From: Paenibacillus silvae
GTDB lineage: Bacteria; Bacillota; Bacilli; Paenibacillales; Paenibacillaceae
Length of the DNA: 64,000 nucleotides
Reading direction: 5' to 3'
Assembly: GCF_014639235.1 (NCBI RefSeq)
Contig: NZ_BMFU01000002.1
Location: 948,361-1,012,360, forward strand
The notes under the pieces were generated by a model. The model was not told the origin of the DNA. It did no database searches and saw only the letters and a program-made list of their open reading frames with translations. A program made the translations under genes and the position numbers. Positions 17,397-26,754 of this stretch are shown here, piece after piece. Position 1 is the first letter of the stretch; each line of letters starts with the position of its first letter.

Positions 17397-19070
17397 TTAA
17401 CACCTCTTCACATGTTCAAATACATCCATATATTCAGGAGCAATCCGATCTCCGTCTATGAGCAGATCACCAATCGTCTCCATTGCAATATCATTGATTT
17501 CATCCAGTAAAAGCGCGGGCATTGTGCCGATTTCATTCGCCAGACGCATCAGCTCAGCATCTACATGATCACCAAGCAGCACTTGAACAGCCTTCACATG
17601 CCGCGTCTCCAGCTGCCCGGCAAAATCATGCCATTCTTGCTGCAAGCTGGCTGAAGCGGACTCGTCCCATTGCAGTTCAATCTTCGCTGAAGATGCATCT
17701 TCCCGCAGGAACTGCACTTCTGACTCTACAGAGGATTTTGCTTCGAGCAGTTCGTTCATCTCTGCTGTTTGATTTGAGGTTGTGGTAGTGGCTGCTGCGC
17801 TAGCTTGTTCACGGCTTGGGCCATCTTGTTGCTCTGTGAACCGCGGCGCTGCAGGCATCTTCTCTTGGTCTGGTTCAATCATTTCAGACTCGACAGGAAC
17901 CTCGGAAGCAGCAGAATCAAACACGGATTGCTCGGTTTCCTCAATCGTCAGTGCCTTGCGTACATACTCGCTGTCCTCCTGTAAGGAGGCTAGCTTTGCC
18001 GTATCAATCTGAATTACGGGTGCTGGTGCTGTCTCCGTTTGTTCGAGCGCATATGCCTTCTCTATATACCGCTCAATCACACGGGCAAGCTCAGGTTCCA
18101 AGGTTTTGCCACGCAATCGACCTCTGAAACCCAACAGCTCTCGAAGCTTATTCTCCGTACAGCGATAGATTCGGGTTAACCGCTGCACAAAATCCTTCTG
18201 TTCACCCAGTGGAAAATAAGTAAACGAAACGGACCTGCCGTAGATGGACTCGTCATACACCGCTTTGCGAAACAGCGTACGCTCCATCGTTTGCTCAGCC
18301 CCCGGGCTTAACTCAGGCAGCAGTCCATGCTGCTGCGTTCGCTTAATATAGGAATGCGCTACAGCCATGACTTGGGGAATGTATCGTTCCATCACTGCTT
18401 TGCCGCCATCCCGATAAAACGTGTTAAGCGAGATATCATAATCATAATATCGCTGCAGCATCTCCAGCGTAAGATCGGAAGCATTTTCTTCCATAATCCG
18501 CTGTAATTCCTTATCCAGCAACGGTGCAGGCAAATAACCGCCAGCGAGCAGCATGACCTCATGCAGCCGCGGCTGAAGCTCGTGCACGAGCACAAAATCG
18601 ACGATCCACTCCTGCATATACGCATCTAACTGAGGCAGCCGTTCACGATAATTAATCCACAGCCGCTTTAATTGCTCGTAGCCCTGCTCGGGATGCAGCC
18701 AGCCTATGCCATTGATCAATTCATAGATATGCACAAACAGATACGAGAGATCGACATCAAGGTAATTTCCCTGCCGCACCTCTGTTCTCCAGTACCAATA
18801 CCAACGGAGCTGCGCATCATTCATCACGCCATAAGTCGGCCAGTAGCTCATAAAGGGAGCGGGATAGGTCTCTTCCCCCGTTGCCTCTGCAAGCCTTCTT
18901 GCTTCTTCCACAAATCGCTTCTCCGAGGACAAAACAGCGCCAGTCTGTATGTATGCTTCACGACCATGGTTCGCCAGGGAAGAGCGATCGGGGATGCGAA
19001 CGGACGCAGGCTCTATATCTTCACTTATATCTATTTCCATGAATTCCAGCTGTTCAGAATGATCTCTCAT
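17397..19070 (-). CDS. TerB-N / TerB-C domain protein
   Basis: 557 residues from the ATG at 19068-19070; GTG starts lie further upstream (19094). Residues about 45-270 form a TerB-N domain (PFMSYWPTYGVM, YWYWRTEVR, DLSYLFVHIYELING). A low-complexity acidic/Ser/Thr linker follows at about 370-460. The last 90 residues are TerB-C-like (MPALLLDEINDIAMETIGD). TerB-type domains are linked to tellurite and phage resistance, and comparative-genomic work has associated TerB-N/TerB-C proteins with ATPases and helicases. First gene of the operon, with an extended -10 promoter about 60 bases upstream. Confidence 0.85.
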   Translation of the reverse strand: MRDHSEQLEFMEIDISEDIEPASVRIPDRSSLANHGREAYIQTGAVLSSEKRFVEEARRLAEATGEETYPAPFMSYWPTYGVMNDAQLRWYWYWRTEVRQGNYLDVDLSYLFVHIYELINGIGWLHPEQGYEQLKRLWINYRERLPQLDAYMQEWIVDFVLVHELQPRLHEVMLLAGGYLPAPLLDKELQRIMEENASDLTLEMLQRYYDYDISLNTFYRDGGKAVMERYIPQVMAVAHSYIKRTQQHGLLPELSPGAEQTMERTLFRKAVYDESIYGRSVSFTYFPLGEQKDFVQRLTRIYRCTENKLRELLGFRGRLRGKTLEPELARVIERYIEKAYALEQTETAPAPVIQIDTAKLASLQEDSEYVRKALTIEETEQSVFDSAASEVPVESEMIEPDQEKMPAAPRFTEQQDGPSREQASAAATTTTSNQTAEMNELLEAKSSVESEVQFLREDASSAKIELQWDESASASLQQEWHDFAGQLETRHVKAVQVLLGDHVDAELMRLANEIGTMPALLLDEINDIAMETIGDLLIDGDRIAPEYMDVFEHVKRC

Positions 19071-19127
19071 CGGAATGGAACCCACCTCTTTCACAACAAA
19101 ATACGAACACGTGTATCCATACGCATC

Positions 19128-19136
19128 ATTATAACA
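19128..19136 (-). promoter_or_regulatory. Extended -10 promoter of the TerB-ATPase-helicase operon
   Basis: The minus strand reads TGTTATAAT, a full extended -10 element, about 60 bases before the operon start. No good -35 box is seen, which is usual for extended -10 promoters. Confidence 0.45.
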
Positions 19137-19187
19137 CTTGTCTGTCCTCTGTGCGCAGCAAATTGATACATTCTTTTCACATCAAAA

Positions 19188-19212
19188 AAGAAGGCAGGTC
19201 TGCCCTCTTTTC
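19188..19212 (-). terminator. Terminator of the heme oxygenase gene
   Basis: Stem GAGGGCAG/CTGCCTTC on the minus strand followed by TTTTTTGATG, about 85 bases after the heme oxygenase stop and ahead of the TerB operon promoter. Confidence 0.75.
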
Positions 19213-19290
19213 CATGACTGATCCACCCTCTTATGTTACAGGCGACATATGCATTTTTCTTGATATTCCGTGCGGTTTTCTCGCTTATTG

Positions 19291-19881
19291 TTAAGTATTA
19301 ATCCACTGATCCAGCAGGCGAAACGTCTCCGAAGCCGTGTGCACGACGTTATCATGCTCTTCGGGTTTCTGAATGCTTGCCTGAAGTAACTGCATAAACT
19401 CGCTCCATCTTGCTCGCGTCTCCGTGCCATAGGCATTGAAGTATTGCAGTCCGCGATCTGCTTCAATCGGTAAAAATTGCGTCAAACGTTTGGTCAGAAT
19501 TTGCCCTCCATTCGTTGAGCCTTCAATGACATACATATACCCGAACAGTCGTGCCGGGGTGGATATATCGGGAAGCTCCGTGCAGCGTGGAAGCTGGCTG
19601 ATCTGCTCCTCGTTTGCTCCAAGATGAAGCAAATCCTGCTCAATCAAGCTTGCTTTACCTCTCACGGCCATATCTAACCCTGTTCCTGCCCAGAACGGCT
19701 GCCTAACAGCCTGCTCCTCCAGCGGCTTCAGGAATCCGTAAAATTTCTCAAGGTATTCTTTATATTGGTCCATCGTTATCGTGCGATCCATCATTGCTTT
19801 TGCGTAAGCATTCTGTTCCACTTGTCTATGGTAATGTGCTGTCTCCTGTTTCAGACACTCCATAATAGTAGCTGCTGTCAT
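19291..19881 (-). CDS. Biliverdin-producing heme oxygenase
   Basis: 196 residues, the usual length for the all-helical bacterial heme oxygenase (HO/BphO) family. The proximal heme ligand is probably His18 (TAHYHRQVE), and the distal helix has YVIEGSTNGG (117-126), where glycine flexibility is needed for oxygen binding. It opens heme to biliverdin, releasing iron and carbon monoxide. No bacteriophytochrome or iron-uptake gene is adjacent, so iron scavenging is as likely as pigment supply. It has its own terminator. Confidence 0.9.
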   Translation of the reverse strand: MTAATIMECLKQETAHYHRQVEQNAYAKAMMDRTITMDQYKEYLEKFYGFLKPLEEQAVRQPFWAGTGLDMAVRGKASLIEQDLLHLGANEEQISQLPRCTELPDISTPARLFGYMYVIEGSTNGGQILTKRLTQFLPIEADRGLQYFNAYGTETRARWSEFMQLLQASIQKPEEHDNVVHTASETFRLLDQWINT

Positions 19882-20208
19882 ATTGAGGCTCCCCTTTCCT
19901 ACTGTGATTCTATACCGCTTGAACTATGGATTCGGAGTTATGGAGTTAGACTTGATTAATCTAGAACTCTATCGTAAGTATACTTTCTCTCGTACTGGAA
20001 AACTACATAAGTTGAACTAAAGATTTTACATACATCAGTCCGATGACAGAATGACCTGGAGCGTAGCGGTTATCCCCAGATTTTTTCGATTCCTTTTTCC
20101 AAAGTAACATAACTACGAATCAGATTAGCTGATATATCACTGGTTTTTATATGTAAAAATGGTACACTAACGCTATATCCTTATATTGAAGGAAGGAAGC
20201 TGACGCAT

Positions 20209-21036
20209 ATGAAGGATCAATTCTCACCCGAGAAATCCAAAGAACTTCAGGTACAAGAGGTTATACTGCATCTCACACAAGACATTACACTGCCCGAAAA
20301 CACGGTAGACCAGCTCATTACAGGATCAGCAGATCAAGTCATTACGGGTATTGTTGTAACATTCATGCCCACACAGCATGTCATCGAACAGGCCATTCAG
20401 CAGGGAGCCAACCTGATCATTGCGCATGAATCCCCTTTTTACAACCATCATAGTGCTACAGATTGGCTTGCAACGGACCCCGTTTATACGTACAAAAGAA
20501 ACATGATTGATCAAGCCGGCATTGCGATCTTTCGCTGCCATGATATTATTCATCGCTACAACCCGGATGGAATTACGGAAGGTCTTATATTCGATCTTGG
20601 GTGGAATACATATGTGAGTCAGCGTACATCAGAGACGGATGTTGTTACATTTCCCGAGGAAACGACCGTTCGCGCTGTCGCGCAGCAGTTGAAGGAGCAT
20701 CTTGGCTTAGAATATGTTCGCATTGCGGGAGGTCCTGAAACCGTTTGCAGACGTGCGGCTGTCCTGGTTGGATTCCGTGGCAACGGACATGTCACGATTC
20801 CTCTAGTGCAGAACAAGCATATTGATCTGATTATTGCAGGCGAAGGATTTGAGTGGGAGACACCTGAATATATTCGTGATGCGATGCAGCAGGGCACATC
20901 GAAAGCTCTGATCATGGTGGGTCATGCCGAGAGTGAGGCACCAGGAATGAAGCTGCTCGCGGACAGACTGGCGGCGGCGTTTCCAGCGGTTGAGGTTTCT
21001 TTTGTACAGGAACGACCGGTGTTTGAGGTGATATGA
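20209..21036 (+). CDS. Nif3-like dinuclear metal center protein
   Basis: 275 residues. Metal-ligand motifs of the Nif3/NGG1p-interacting factor 3 family are present: HESPFYNHH (His73, His80/81), CHDIIHRYNPDG, and near the C-terminus GHAESEAPGM. These proteins form hexameric rings with two metals per subunit; the reaction is unsettled, despite the database name GTP cyclohydrolase I type 2. GGAAGGAAG precedes the ATG by about ten bases. Transcribed alone. Its 3' end is followed by the first fixed-geometry repeat element. Confidence 0.85.
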   Translation: MKDQFSPEKSKELQVQEVILHLTQDITLPENTVDQLITGSADQVITGIVVTFMPTQHVIEQAIQQGANLIIAHESPFYNHHSATDWLATDPVYTYKRNMIDQAGIAIFRCHDIIHRYNPDGITEGLIFDLGWNTYVSQRTSETDVVTFPEETTVRAVAQQLKEHLGLEYVRIAGGPETVCRRAAVLVGFRGNGHVTIPLVQNKHIDLIIAGEGFEWETPEYIRDAMQQGTSKALIMVGHAESEAPGMKLLADRLAAAFPAVEVSFVQERPVFEVI

Positions 21037-21067
21037 TATAAACGTACAGCCCTCGACAGCGTTTTTG

Positions 21068-21268
21068 TTCTAACGATCTCAGATGAGCTTATTTGGGGGA
21101 TTCAGTGCCTTTTGGAATTGTAACGATTCCCAGGAGCCTTATTTTGCTGAAAACACATAATATACGCATAATTCATCATCGAATTGCTCAAATAAGCTTT
21201 CCTCGGATCGTTAGAATATAAAACGGTATAATATCGCCAAAATAGCGTTTCTGGGGAGCGTTAGAATT
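21068..21268. repeat. FFRR repeat element, copy A
   Basis: Two forward and two reverse copies of a ~30 bp motif that begins TTCTAACGAT and ends CTTATTTgg. Core TAACG lies at 21071 and 21121, and the reverse core CGTTA at 21209 and 21259, giving spacings of 50, 88 and 50. The same spacings recur at 38.9 and 58.0 kb. Spacer sequences differ among copies. Fully intergenic, just after the Nif3-like gene. Confidence 0.85.
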
Positions 21269-22200
<932 letters not shown>

Positions 22201-22306
22201 TCAATGCTGTGAATTTCAGATTCAGGACATTTGTCCTTGGCGAAAATGATGAATTTGTCTTTTAATAGAAGTCGAAGTCATGCAACGAAGGAGCGTACGA
22301 AGTAGG

Positions 22307-22732
22307 ATGAGAGGAATTATATTTGCCATACTGGGCGGAGCCTGTATTACACTGCAAGGGGTTGCGAACGCCAGAATCAGTACAGATATTGGTACATGGC
22401 AAGCCGCAACCATTACCCAATTGACAGGTTTTATCCTTGCAGCCATCATTTTGATGTTTGTGCAAGATACCAATCTGCAGGGAATTAAACAGGTCAAACC
22501 GATGTATCTTGCTGGCGGAGCATTCGGAGCCGTCATTATTTTCAGCGAAGTCACAGCGATTCAGCAGATCGGCGTGACCTTCACCATCTCGGCGCTGCTG
22601 ATCGCACAATTGTTTTTGACGTTTTTGATCGACAGCAATGGATGGTTTGGCGTACTTAAGCAAAAGATGAAACTGCCGCAATTCATTGGCATTGCGTTAA
22701 TGATCACCGGTGTCATCATTATGAAGCTGTAA
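22307..22732 (+). CDS. DMT family transporter (YdcZ/DUF606), first subunit
   Basis: 141 residues with about five transmembrane helices, half the size of normal EamA proteins, as usual for the DUF606/YdcZ family. The start ATG at 22307 fits MRGIIFAILGGA; AAGGAG lies 13 bases upstream, and an ATG nine codons earlier has no ribosome binding site. A second, paralogous half-size protein is encoded at 23477, with a Crp-type regulator between them. The pair presumably forms a heteromer. Substrate unknown. Confidence 0.8.
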   Translation: MRGIIFAILGGACITLQGVANARISTDIGTWQAATITQLTGFILAAIILMFVQDTNLQGIKQVKPMYLAGGAFGAVIIFSEVTAIQQIGVTFTISALLIAQLFLTFLIDSNGWFGVLKQKMKLPQFIGIALMITGVIIMKL

Positions 22733-22760
22733 ATCCGAAGGAACGCAGGGGTGAAACCAT

Positions 22761-23459
22761 ATGGAAGAAACTCATAATTCACAACAAATCATGCACTATT
22801 TGCAGCAATATCAACTGGAGACGGTCTTTCACGAGAACCTGCGTCCACATATGACCATTTGTCAATTTGATAAATGCGAGCTGATTTGCCGCGAGGGCGA
22901 AGCCTCTGAATACTTATATGTACTGGTTGAGGGAAAAATCAAAATTTTCACCACCTCCCCGCAGGACAAAACACTGGTGCTCTGTTTCAAAACACCACTC
23001 GAAGTGGTCGGAGATATCGAATACGTTCGTGAAAGCAACACGGTGAACACCGTTCAAGCGGTGTCGCCTGTTGTTATGCTGCGCATTCATTACCGCTGGC
23101 TCACCGAGCTTGCCAGTGATTATGCACCTTTACTGCAATTTTTGTTAAAAATCATCTCACACAAGTTTTACATTGATTCGAACTTCTCCAATTTTAATCT
23201 GATGTACCCGGTGGAGGTCCGTTTAGCCAGCTATTTGCTTTCGATCTCAACGGATGAAGGCGGCACGGTCATACATGAGGAACTGGATGCCTTTAACCTG
23301 ACGGACATAGCCAACCTGATCGGAACCAGCTATCGACACTTGAATCGGGTGATACAGAAACTCTGTTCAGATGGGTATATTGAACGGCATCAAGGATTGA
23401 TTCAGATCAAAAATCGTGCTGGCCTGCGTAACATTGCGGGTCACAACATTTATGAATAA
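22761..23459 (+). CDS. Crp/Fnr family transcription regulator (YeiL-like)
   Basis: 232 residues: an N-terminal cyclic-nucleotide-binding-like beta-roll (about 20-130, ICREGEASEYLYVLVEGKIK) and a C-terminal winged helix (about 165-220, LTDIANLIGTSYRHLNRVIQ). There is no cysteine cluster for an iron-sulfur centre of the Fnr type. It lies 28 bases after one DMT half-transporter and 17 before the other, so it probably controls this operon. The effector is unknown. The gene order is discussed as a finding. Confidence 0.85.
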   Translation: MEETHNSQQIMHYLQQYQLETVFHENLRPHMTICQFDKCELICREGEASEYLYVLVEGKIKIFTTSPQDKTLVLCFKTPLEVVGDIEYVRESNTVNTVQAVSPVVMLRIHYRWLTELASDYAPLLQFLLKIISHKFYIDSNFSNFNLMYPVEVRLASYLLSISTDEGGTVIHEELDAFNLTDIANLIGTSYRHLNRVIQKLCSDGYIERHQGLIQIKNRAGLRNIAGHNIYE

Positions 23460-23476
23460 GGAGTCTGACTATACGT

Positions 23477-23974
23477 ATGATCATCACTGGAGTTTTACTT
23501 GCACTTCTGGCAGGTTCCCTGGTAAGTCTGCAAACCATATTTAATAGTAAAGTCAATGAACGCACAGGGTCATGGTCCACCACAACGCTGGTGCTGTTTA
23601 CGGGATTTATCGCTTCTTTTCTGATCTCCCTGCTTGTTGAAGGGAAAAATACATTCAGTCTGCAGCATATGCAGCCGTGGTACTGGCTCAGCGGTGCAAT
23701 CGGCGTTGGTGTTGTGTTCTGCCTTGTACAAGGCATGAAGCTGCTTGGCCCGACCTATGCGATATCCATCGTGTTAACCTCTCAGCTGAGCTTTGCCTTA
23801 TTGTTTGATTCCATGGGCTGGCTTGGCCTTGAGCCGATTCCGTTCTCCTGGAACCAGCTGCTCGGTGTACTCGTCATTGTAGGCGGCATTGTGCTGTTCA
23901 AGTTTGGCGGGCTGAAAAAGGAATCGTCCGATTCATCGGATAAGTCACCTCATACAGTACCGAGTAAATCTTGA
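23477..23974 (+). CDS. DMT family transporter (YdcZ/DUF606), second subunit
   Basis: 165 residues, about five helices, paralogous to the product at 22307: both open with a short helix containing GxxLxLLAG/LGGA-like turns and a conserved GTW/GSW. A charged 20-residue tail rich in Ser/Lys/Asp follows the last helix. AAGGAG overlaps the stop of the crp-like gene. The operon ends at the strong terminator 23984-24034. Confidence 0.8.
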   Translation: MIITGVLLALLAGSLVSLQTIFNSKVNERTGSWSTTTLVLFTGFIASFLISLLVEGKNTFSLQHMQPWYWLSGAIGVGVVFCLVQGMKLLGPTYAISIVLTSQLSFALLFDSMGWLGLEPIPFSWNQLLGVLVIVGGIVLFKFGGLKKESSDSSDKSPHTVPSKS

Positions 23975-23983
23975 GAATAACAC

Positions 23984-24034
23984 AAAAAGAGTGCCTGACC
24001 GATCCCGCTGAAAGGATTGGAAGGCACTCTTTTT
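23984..24034. terminator. Bidirectional terminator between the DMT operon and yeeN
   Basis: Perfect 13 bp arms AAAAAGAGTGCCT and AGGCACTCTTTTT around a 25-base loop, between convergent genes. Confidence 0.9.
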
Positions 24035-24075
24035 ATTTGTATTACAATATACGTAAGGCTGTAAAGTCTCGTCGC

Positions 24076-24792
24076 TTATACAAACTCTACGTTATGATAC
24101 ACCTGCTGCACATCTTCCAGGTCTTCAAGCGCGTCGATCAGCTTCTCGAACTGAACTTGTGCGTCGGCAGGCAGTTCAATGTGGTTCTGCGCCAGCATCG
24201 TCAGCTCGGCCACCGTGAACTCCGTCACGCCAGCAGCCTTGAAGGCTTCCTGTACGGCATGGAATTGATCCGGCTCAGCGTATACGATGACCGCTTCATC
24301 CTCATCCACGATGTCGCGAACGTCTACATCTGCTTCCAGCATGATCTCCAGCACTTCCTCAGCGTTTTTTCCTTCCACGCCAATCACAGCTGTCGGATCA
24401 AACATGTACGCAACAGAACCGCTGACACCCATGTTGCCTCCGTTTTTGTTAAAGGCCGAACGTACTTCAGGTGCTGTACGGTTTACGTTATTGGTAAGAG
24501 CGTCCACGATGACCATAGCACCGTTCGGTCCAAAGCCTTCGTAACGCAGCTCCTCATAGTTCTCGTCCCCGCTGCCTTTCGCTTTTTCCATAGCACGGTC
24601 AATGATCGCTTTAGGTACATTATACGTTTTGGCGCGCTCCAGAACGACCTTGAGCGCACGGTTTGCTTCCGGGTCCGGTTCGCCCTTCTTGGCCGCTACA
24701 TAGATCTCAACGCCGAATTTGGCGTAGACCCGGCTGGTGTTTGCATCTTTTGAAGCTTTCTTTTCCTTAATATTATTCCACTTACGACCCAT
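24076..24792 (-). CDS. yeeN: YebC/PmpR-family protein (YeeN subfamily)
   Basis: 238 residues from the ATG at 24790-24792, giving the family's invariant MGRKWNNIKEKKA; an ATG eight codons earlier is ignored for that reason. Motifs GEPDPEAN, YEGFGPNGAMVIVD and GSVAYMFD mark the TACO1/YebC superfamily. The YeeN branch is distinct from canonical YebC. Members have been described as DNA-binding regulators, and more recently YebC-type proteins have been tied to relief of ribosome stalling at proline runs. Which applies to YeeN is open. Monocistronic. Confidence 0.93.
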   Translation of the reverse strand: MGRKWNNIKEKKASKDANTSRVYAKFGVEIYVAAKKGEPDPEANRALKVVLERAKTYNVPKAIIDRAMEKAKGSGDENYEELRYEGFGPNGAMVIVDALTNNVNRTAPEVRSAFNKNGGNMGVSGSVAYMFDPTAVIGVEGKNAEEVLEIMLEADVDVRDIVDEDEAVIVYAEPDQFHAVQEAFKAAGVTEFTVAELTMLAQNHIELPADAQVQFEKLIDALEDLEDVQQVYHNVEFV

Positions 24793-24937
24793 ATCGTTTC
24801 CGCTCACTTTCAACATGTAATCTGCTTTCTACTTTGTTATTATATCTTGTTGTGTCCGGTTCAACAAGTTCACTGCCACGAAATAATGGGAATACTTACT
24901 GTAATTATCCCACCCCTTAAGCGTCCTGACGAAACAA

Positions 24938-24962
24938 AAAGCACTCCGTATAGGAATGCTTT
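24938..24962 (-). terminator. Terminator of cysJI
   Basis: Minus strand stem AAAGCATTCC/GGAGTGCTTT with a TATAC loop, then TTGTTTCG; 18 bases after the cysI stop. Confidence 0.75.
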
Positions 24963-24979
24963 GTTCAGGTAACATTCGG

Positions 24980-26701
24980 TTACGCGTGGAACTGTCTACC
25001 GTCCAGCACTTCAGGTACATAACCCGCACGGATAACAAAGTCTCCGAAATGCTCACCTTCATTACGCTCTTTGGCATATTGATTAATCATCGGCGTCAGA
25101 ATCTCCAGAATCTCAGCTTCACCGATATTTTCACGATACAGCTTGTTCAGACGATGGCCTGTGAAGCTGCCACCCAGATAGAAATTGTACTTGCCCGGAG
25201 CTTTCCCGATAAAAGCAATCTCTGCCAGCATCGGTCTGGCACAACCATTCGGGCAGCCCGTCATGCGAATGACGATCTCTTCATCTCGCAGCCCTGCTTC
25301 ATCCAGCACAGGCTCAAGCTTGTCAATCAGAGAAGGCAAGTATCTCTCGGACTCAGCCATAGCAAGACCGCACGTCGGGAGTGCAACACAAGCCATAGAG
25401 CTTCTGCGCAGCGCAGAATAATGAGCACCATCTGTGAGATGATATTGTTGAATCAACGCTTCGATCTTTTTCTTTTTCTGGCTGCTAATATTGCCAATAA
25501 TCAGGTTCTGGTTTGCCGTCAAACGAAAATCACCGGTGTGTATTTTGGCAATTTCACGCAAACCCGTCATAAGCGGATAACCGTCCACATCCTTGACTCG
25601 ACCATTCTGAATAAACAGTGTGTAGTGCCATTTGCCGTTACTGCCCTTCACCCAGCCATAGCGATCTCCGTTATGCTCAAAATGATACGGACGTGCCGCT
25701 TCCAGATTCCAGCCCAAACGGCTGGTCAGTTCATCGGTAAACCATTCCAGACCGCGGTCATCCACTGTATATTTGAAACGCGCATGCTTGCGGACCGCAC
25801 GATCCCCGTAGTCACGCTGAATCATCACCGTTTTTTCTGCCACATCAATCATCTGCTCTGGTGTGCAGAAGCCGATCACCTTGGATACCTGAGGATACGT
25901 TTTCGAATCCCCATGCGTCATGCCCATGCCTCCACCGACCGATACGTTGAAACCTTGCAGCTTGCCATTCTCCACAATCGCAATAAATCCTAGATCCTGT
26001 GAGAATACATCCACATCATTGGAAGGAGGCACCGCAATGCCGATCTTGAACTTACGCGGCAGATACACTTTGCCATAGATCGGTTCAACCTCTTCATCGG
26101 ATTCCTGGGAGTCGATCACTTTTTCTCCGTCCAGCCACAGCTCATGATAAGCACGAGTACGAGGGTCAAGGTGGTTGCTCACCTGGCAAGCCCATTCGTA
26201 CACTTCAGCATGAACTTCGGACTGGTTCGGATTCGGGTTGCACATCACGTTACGGTTCACGTCTCCGCATGCAGCCAATGTGCTGAGCAGAGAATCGTTC
26301 ACTTCACGAATTGTATTTTTGAGGTCCCATTTCAATACACCATGAAGCTGGAACGATTGACGTGTGGTCAGACGAATGGTCTGATTCGCATATTTATGAG
26401 CTACACGGTCCATCATCAGCCACTGCTCGGGTGTAACAATCCCGCCGGAAGCTCTTACACGCAGCATGAACTGGTAAGCAGGCTCCAGCTTGGATTTGTT
26501 GCGCTCGTTACGCAGATCACGGTCATCCTGCATATAACTGCCATGGTGTTTCATCAGACGGTTGTCGTCTTCTGGAATGGAGCCGGTAATGCGATCAGCC
26601 AGCGTCTCGGTGAGACTGCCGCGCAGGTAATTACTTTTGATCTTTATATCTTCCACATCGCTGTTTGTGCGCTGCGGGTTAAGTAAATTGTTATAAGCCA
26701 T
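24980..26701 (-). CDS. cysI: NADPH sulfite reductase, hemoprotein beta subunit
   Basis: 573 residues. It reduces sulfite to sulfide in cytoplasmic sulfate assimilation. The siroheme/4Fe-4S ligands are visible as Cys438 and Cys444 (CVALPTC) and Cys483 and Cys487 (CPNGC). The substrate-binding motif RLTTRQSFQLHG is at 110-121. The start ATG has GAGAGGAG upstream. It lies 53 bases after cysJ and ends at the hairpin 24938-24962. The rest of the sulfate pathway (cysH, sat, cysC) is not in the window. Confidence 0.96.
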   Translation of the reverse strand: MAYNNLLNPQRTNSDVEDIKIKSNYLRGSLTETLADRITGSIPEDDNRLMKHHGSYMQDDRDLRNERNKSKLEPAYQFMLRVRASGGIVTPEQWLMMDRVAHKYANQTIRLTTRQSFQLHGVLKWDLKNTIREVNDSLLSTLAACGDVNRNVMCNPNPNQSEVHAEVYEWACQVSNHLDPRTRAYHELWLDGEKVIDSQESDEEVEPIYGKVYLPRKFKIGIAVPPSNDVDVFSQDLGFIAIVENGKLQGFNVSVGGGMGMTHGDSKTYPQVSKVIGFCTPEQMIDVAEKTVMIQRDYGDRAVRKHARFKYTVDDRGLEWFTDELTSRLGWNLEAARPYHFEHNGDRYGWVKGSNGKWHYTLFIQNGRVKDVDGYPLMTGLREIAKIHTGDFRLTANQNLIIGNISSQKKKKIEALIQQYHLTDGAHYSALRRSSMACVALPTCGLAMAESERYLPSLIDKLEPVLDEAGLRDEEIVIRMTGCPNGCARPMLAEIAFIGKAPGKYNFYLGGSFTGHRLNKLYRENIGEAEILEILTPMINQYAKERNEGEHFGDFVIRAGYVPEVLDGRQFHA

Positions 26702-26754
26702 GCTGCTTTCTCCTCTCGTTTCTGCAGAAAATACTTCTTTGGCTCAGCCGGGAA

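Noticed and set aside
13805..19070. TerB-ATPase-helicase operon as a full BREX system
   Set aside because: PglX methylase, PglZ, BrxA/B/C or PglW/Y genes are not present; only BrxD-like and BrxHI-like proteins are shared.
24956..25993. Plus-strand frame of 345 codons opposite cysI
   Set aside because: It lies entirely antisense to a certain gene, has no ribosome binding site, and its product has no domain pattern. A shadow of codon bias.
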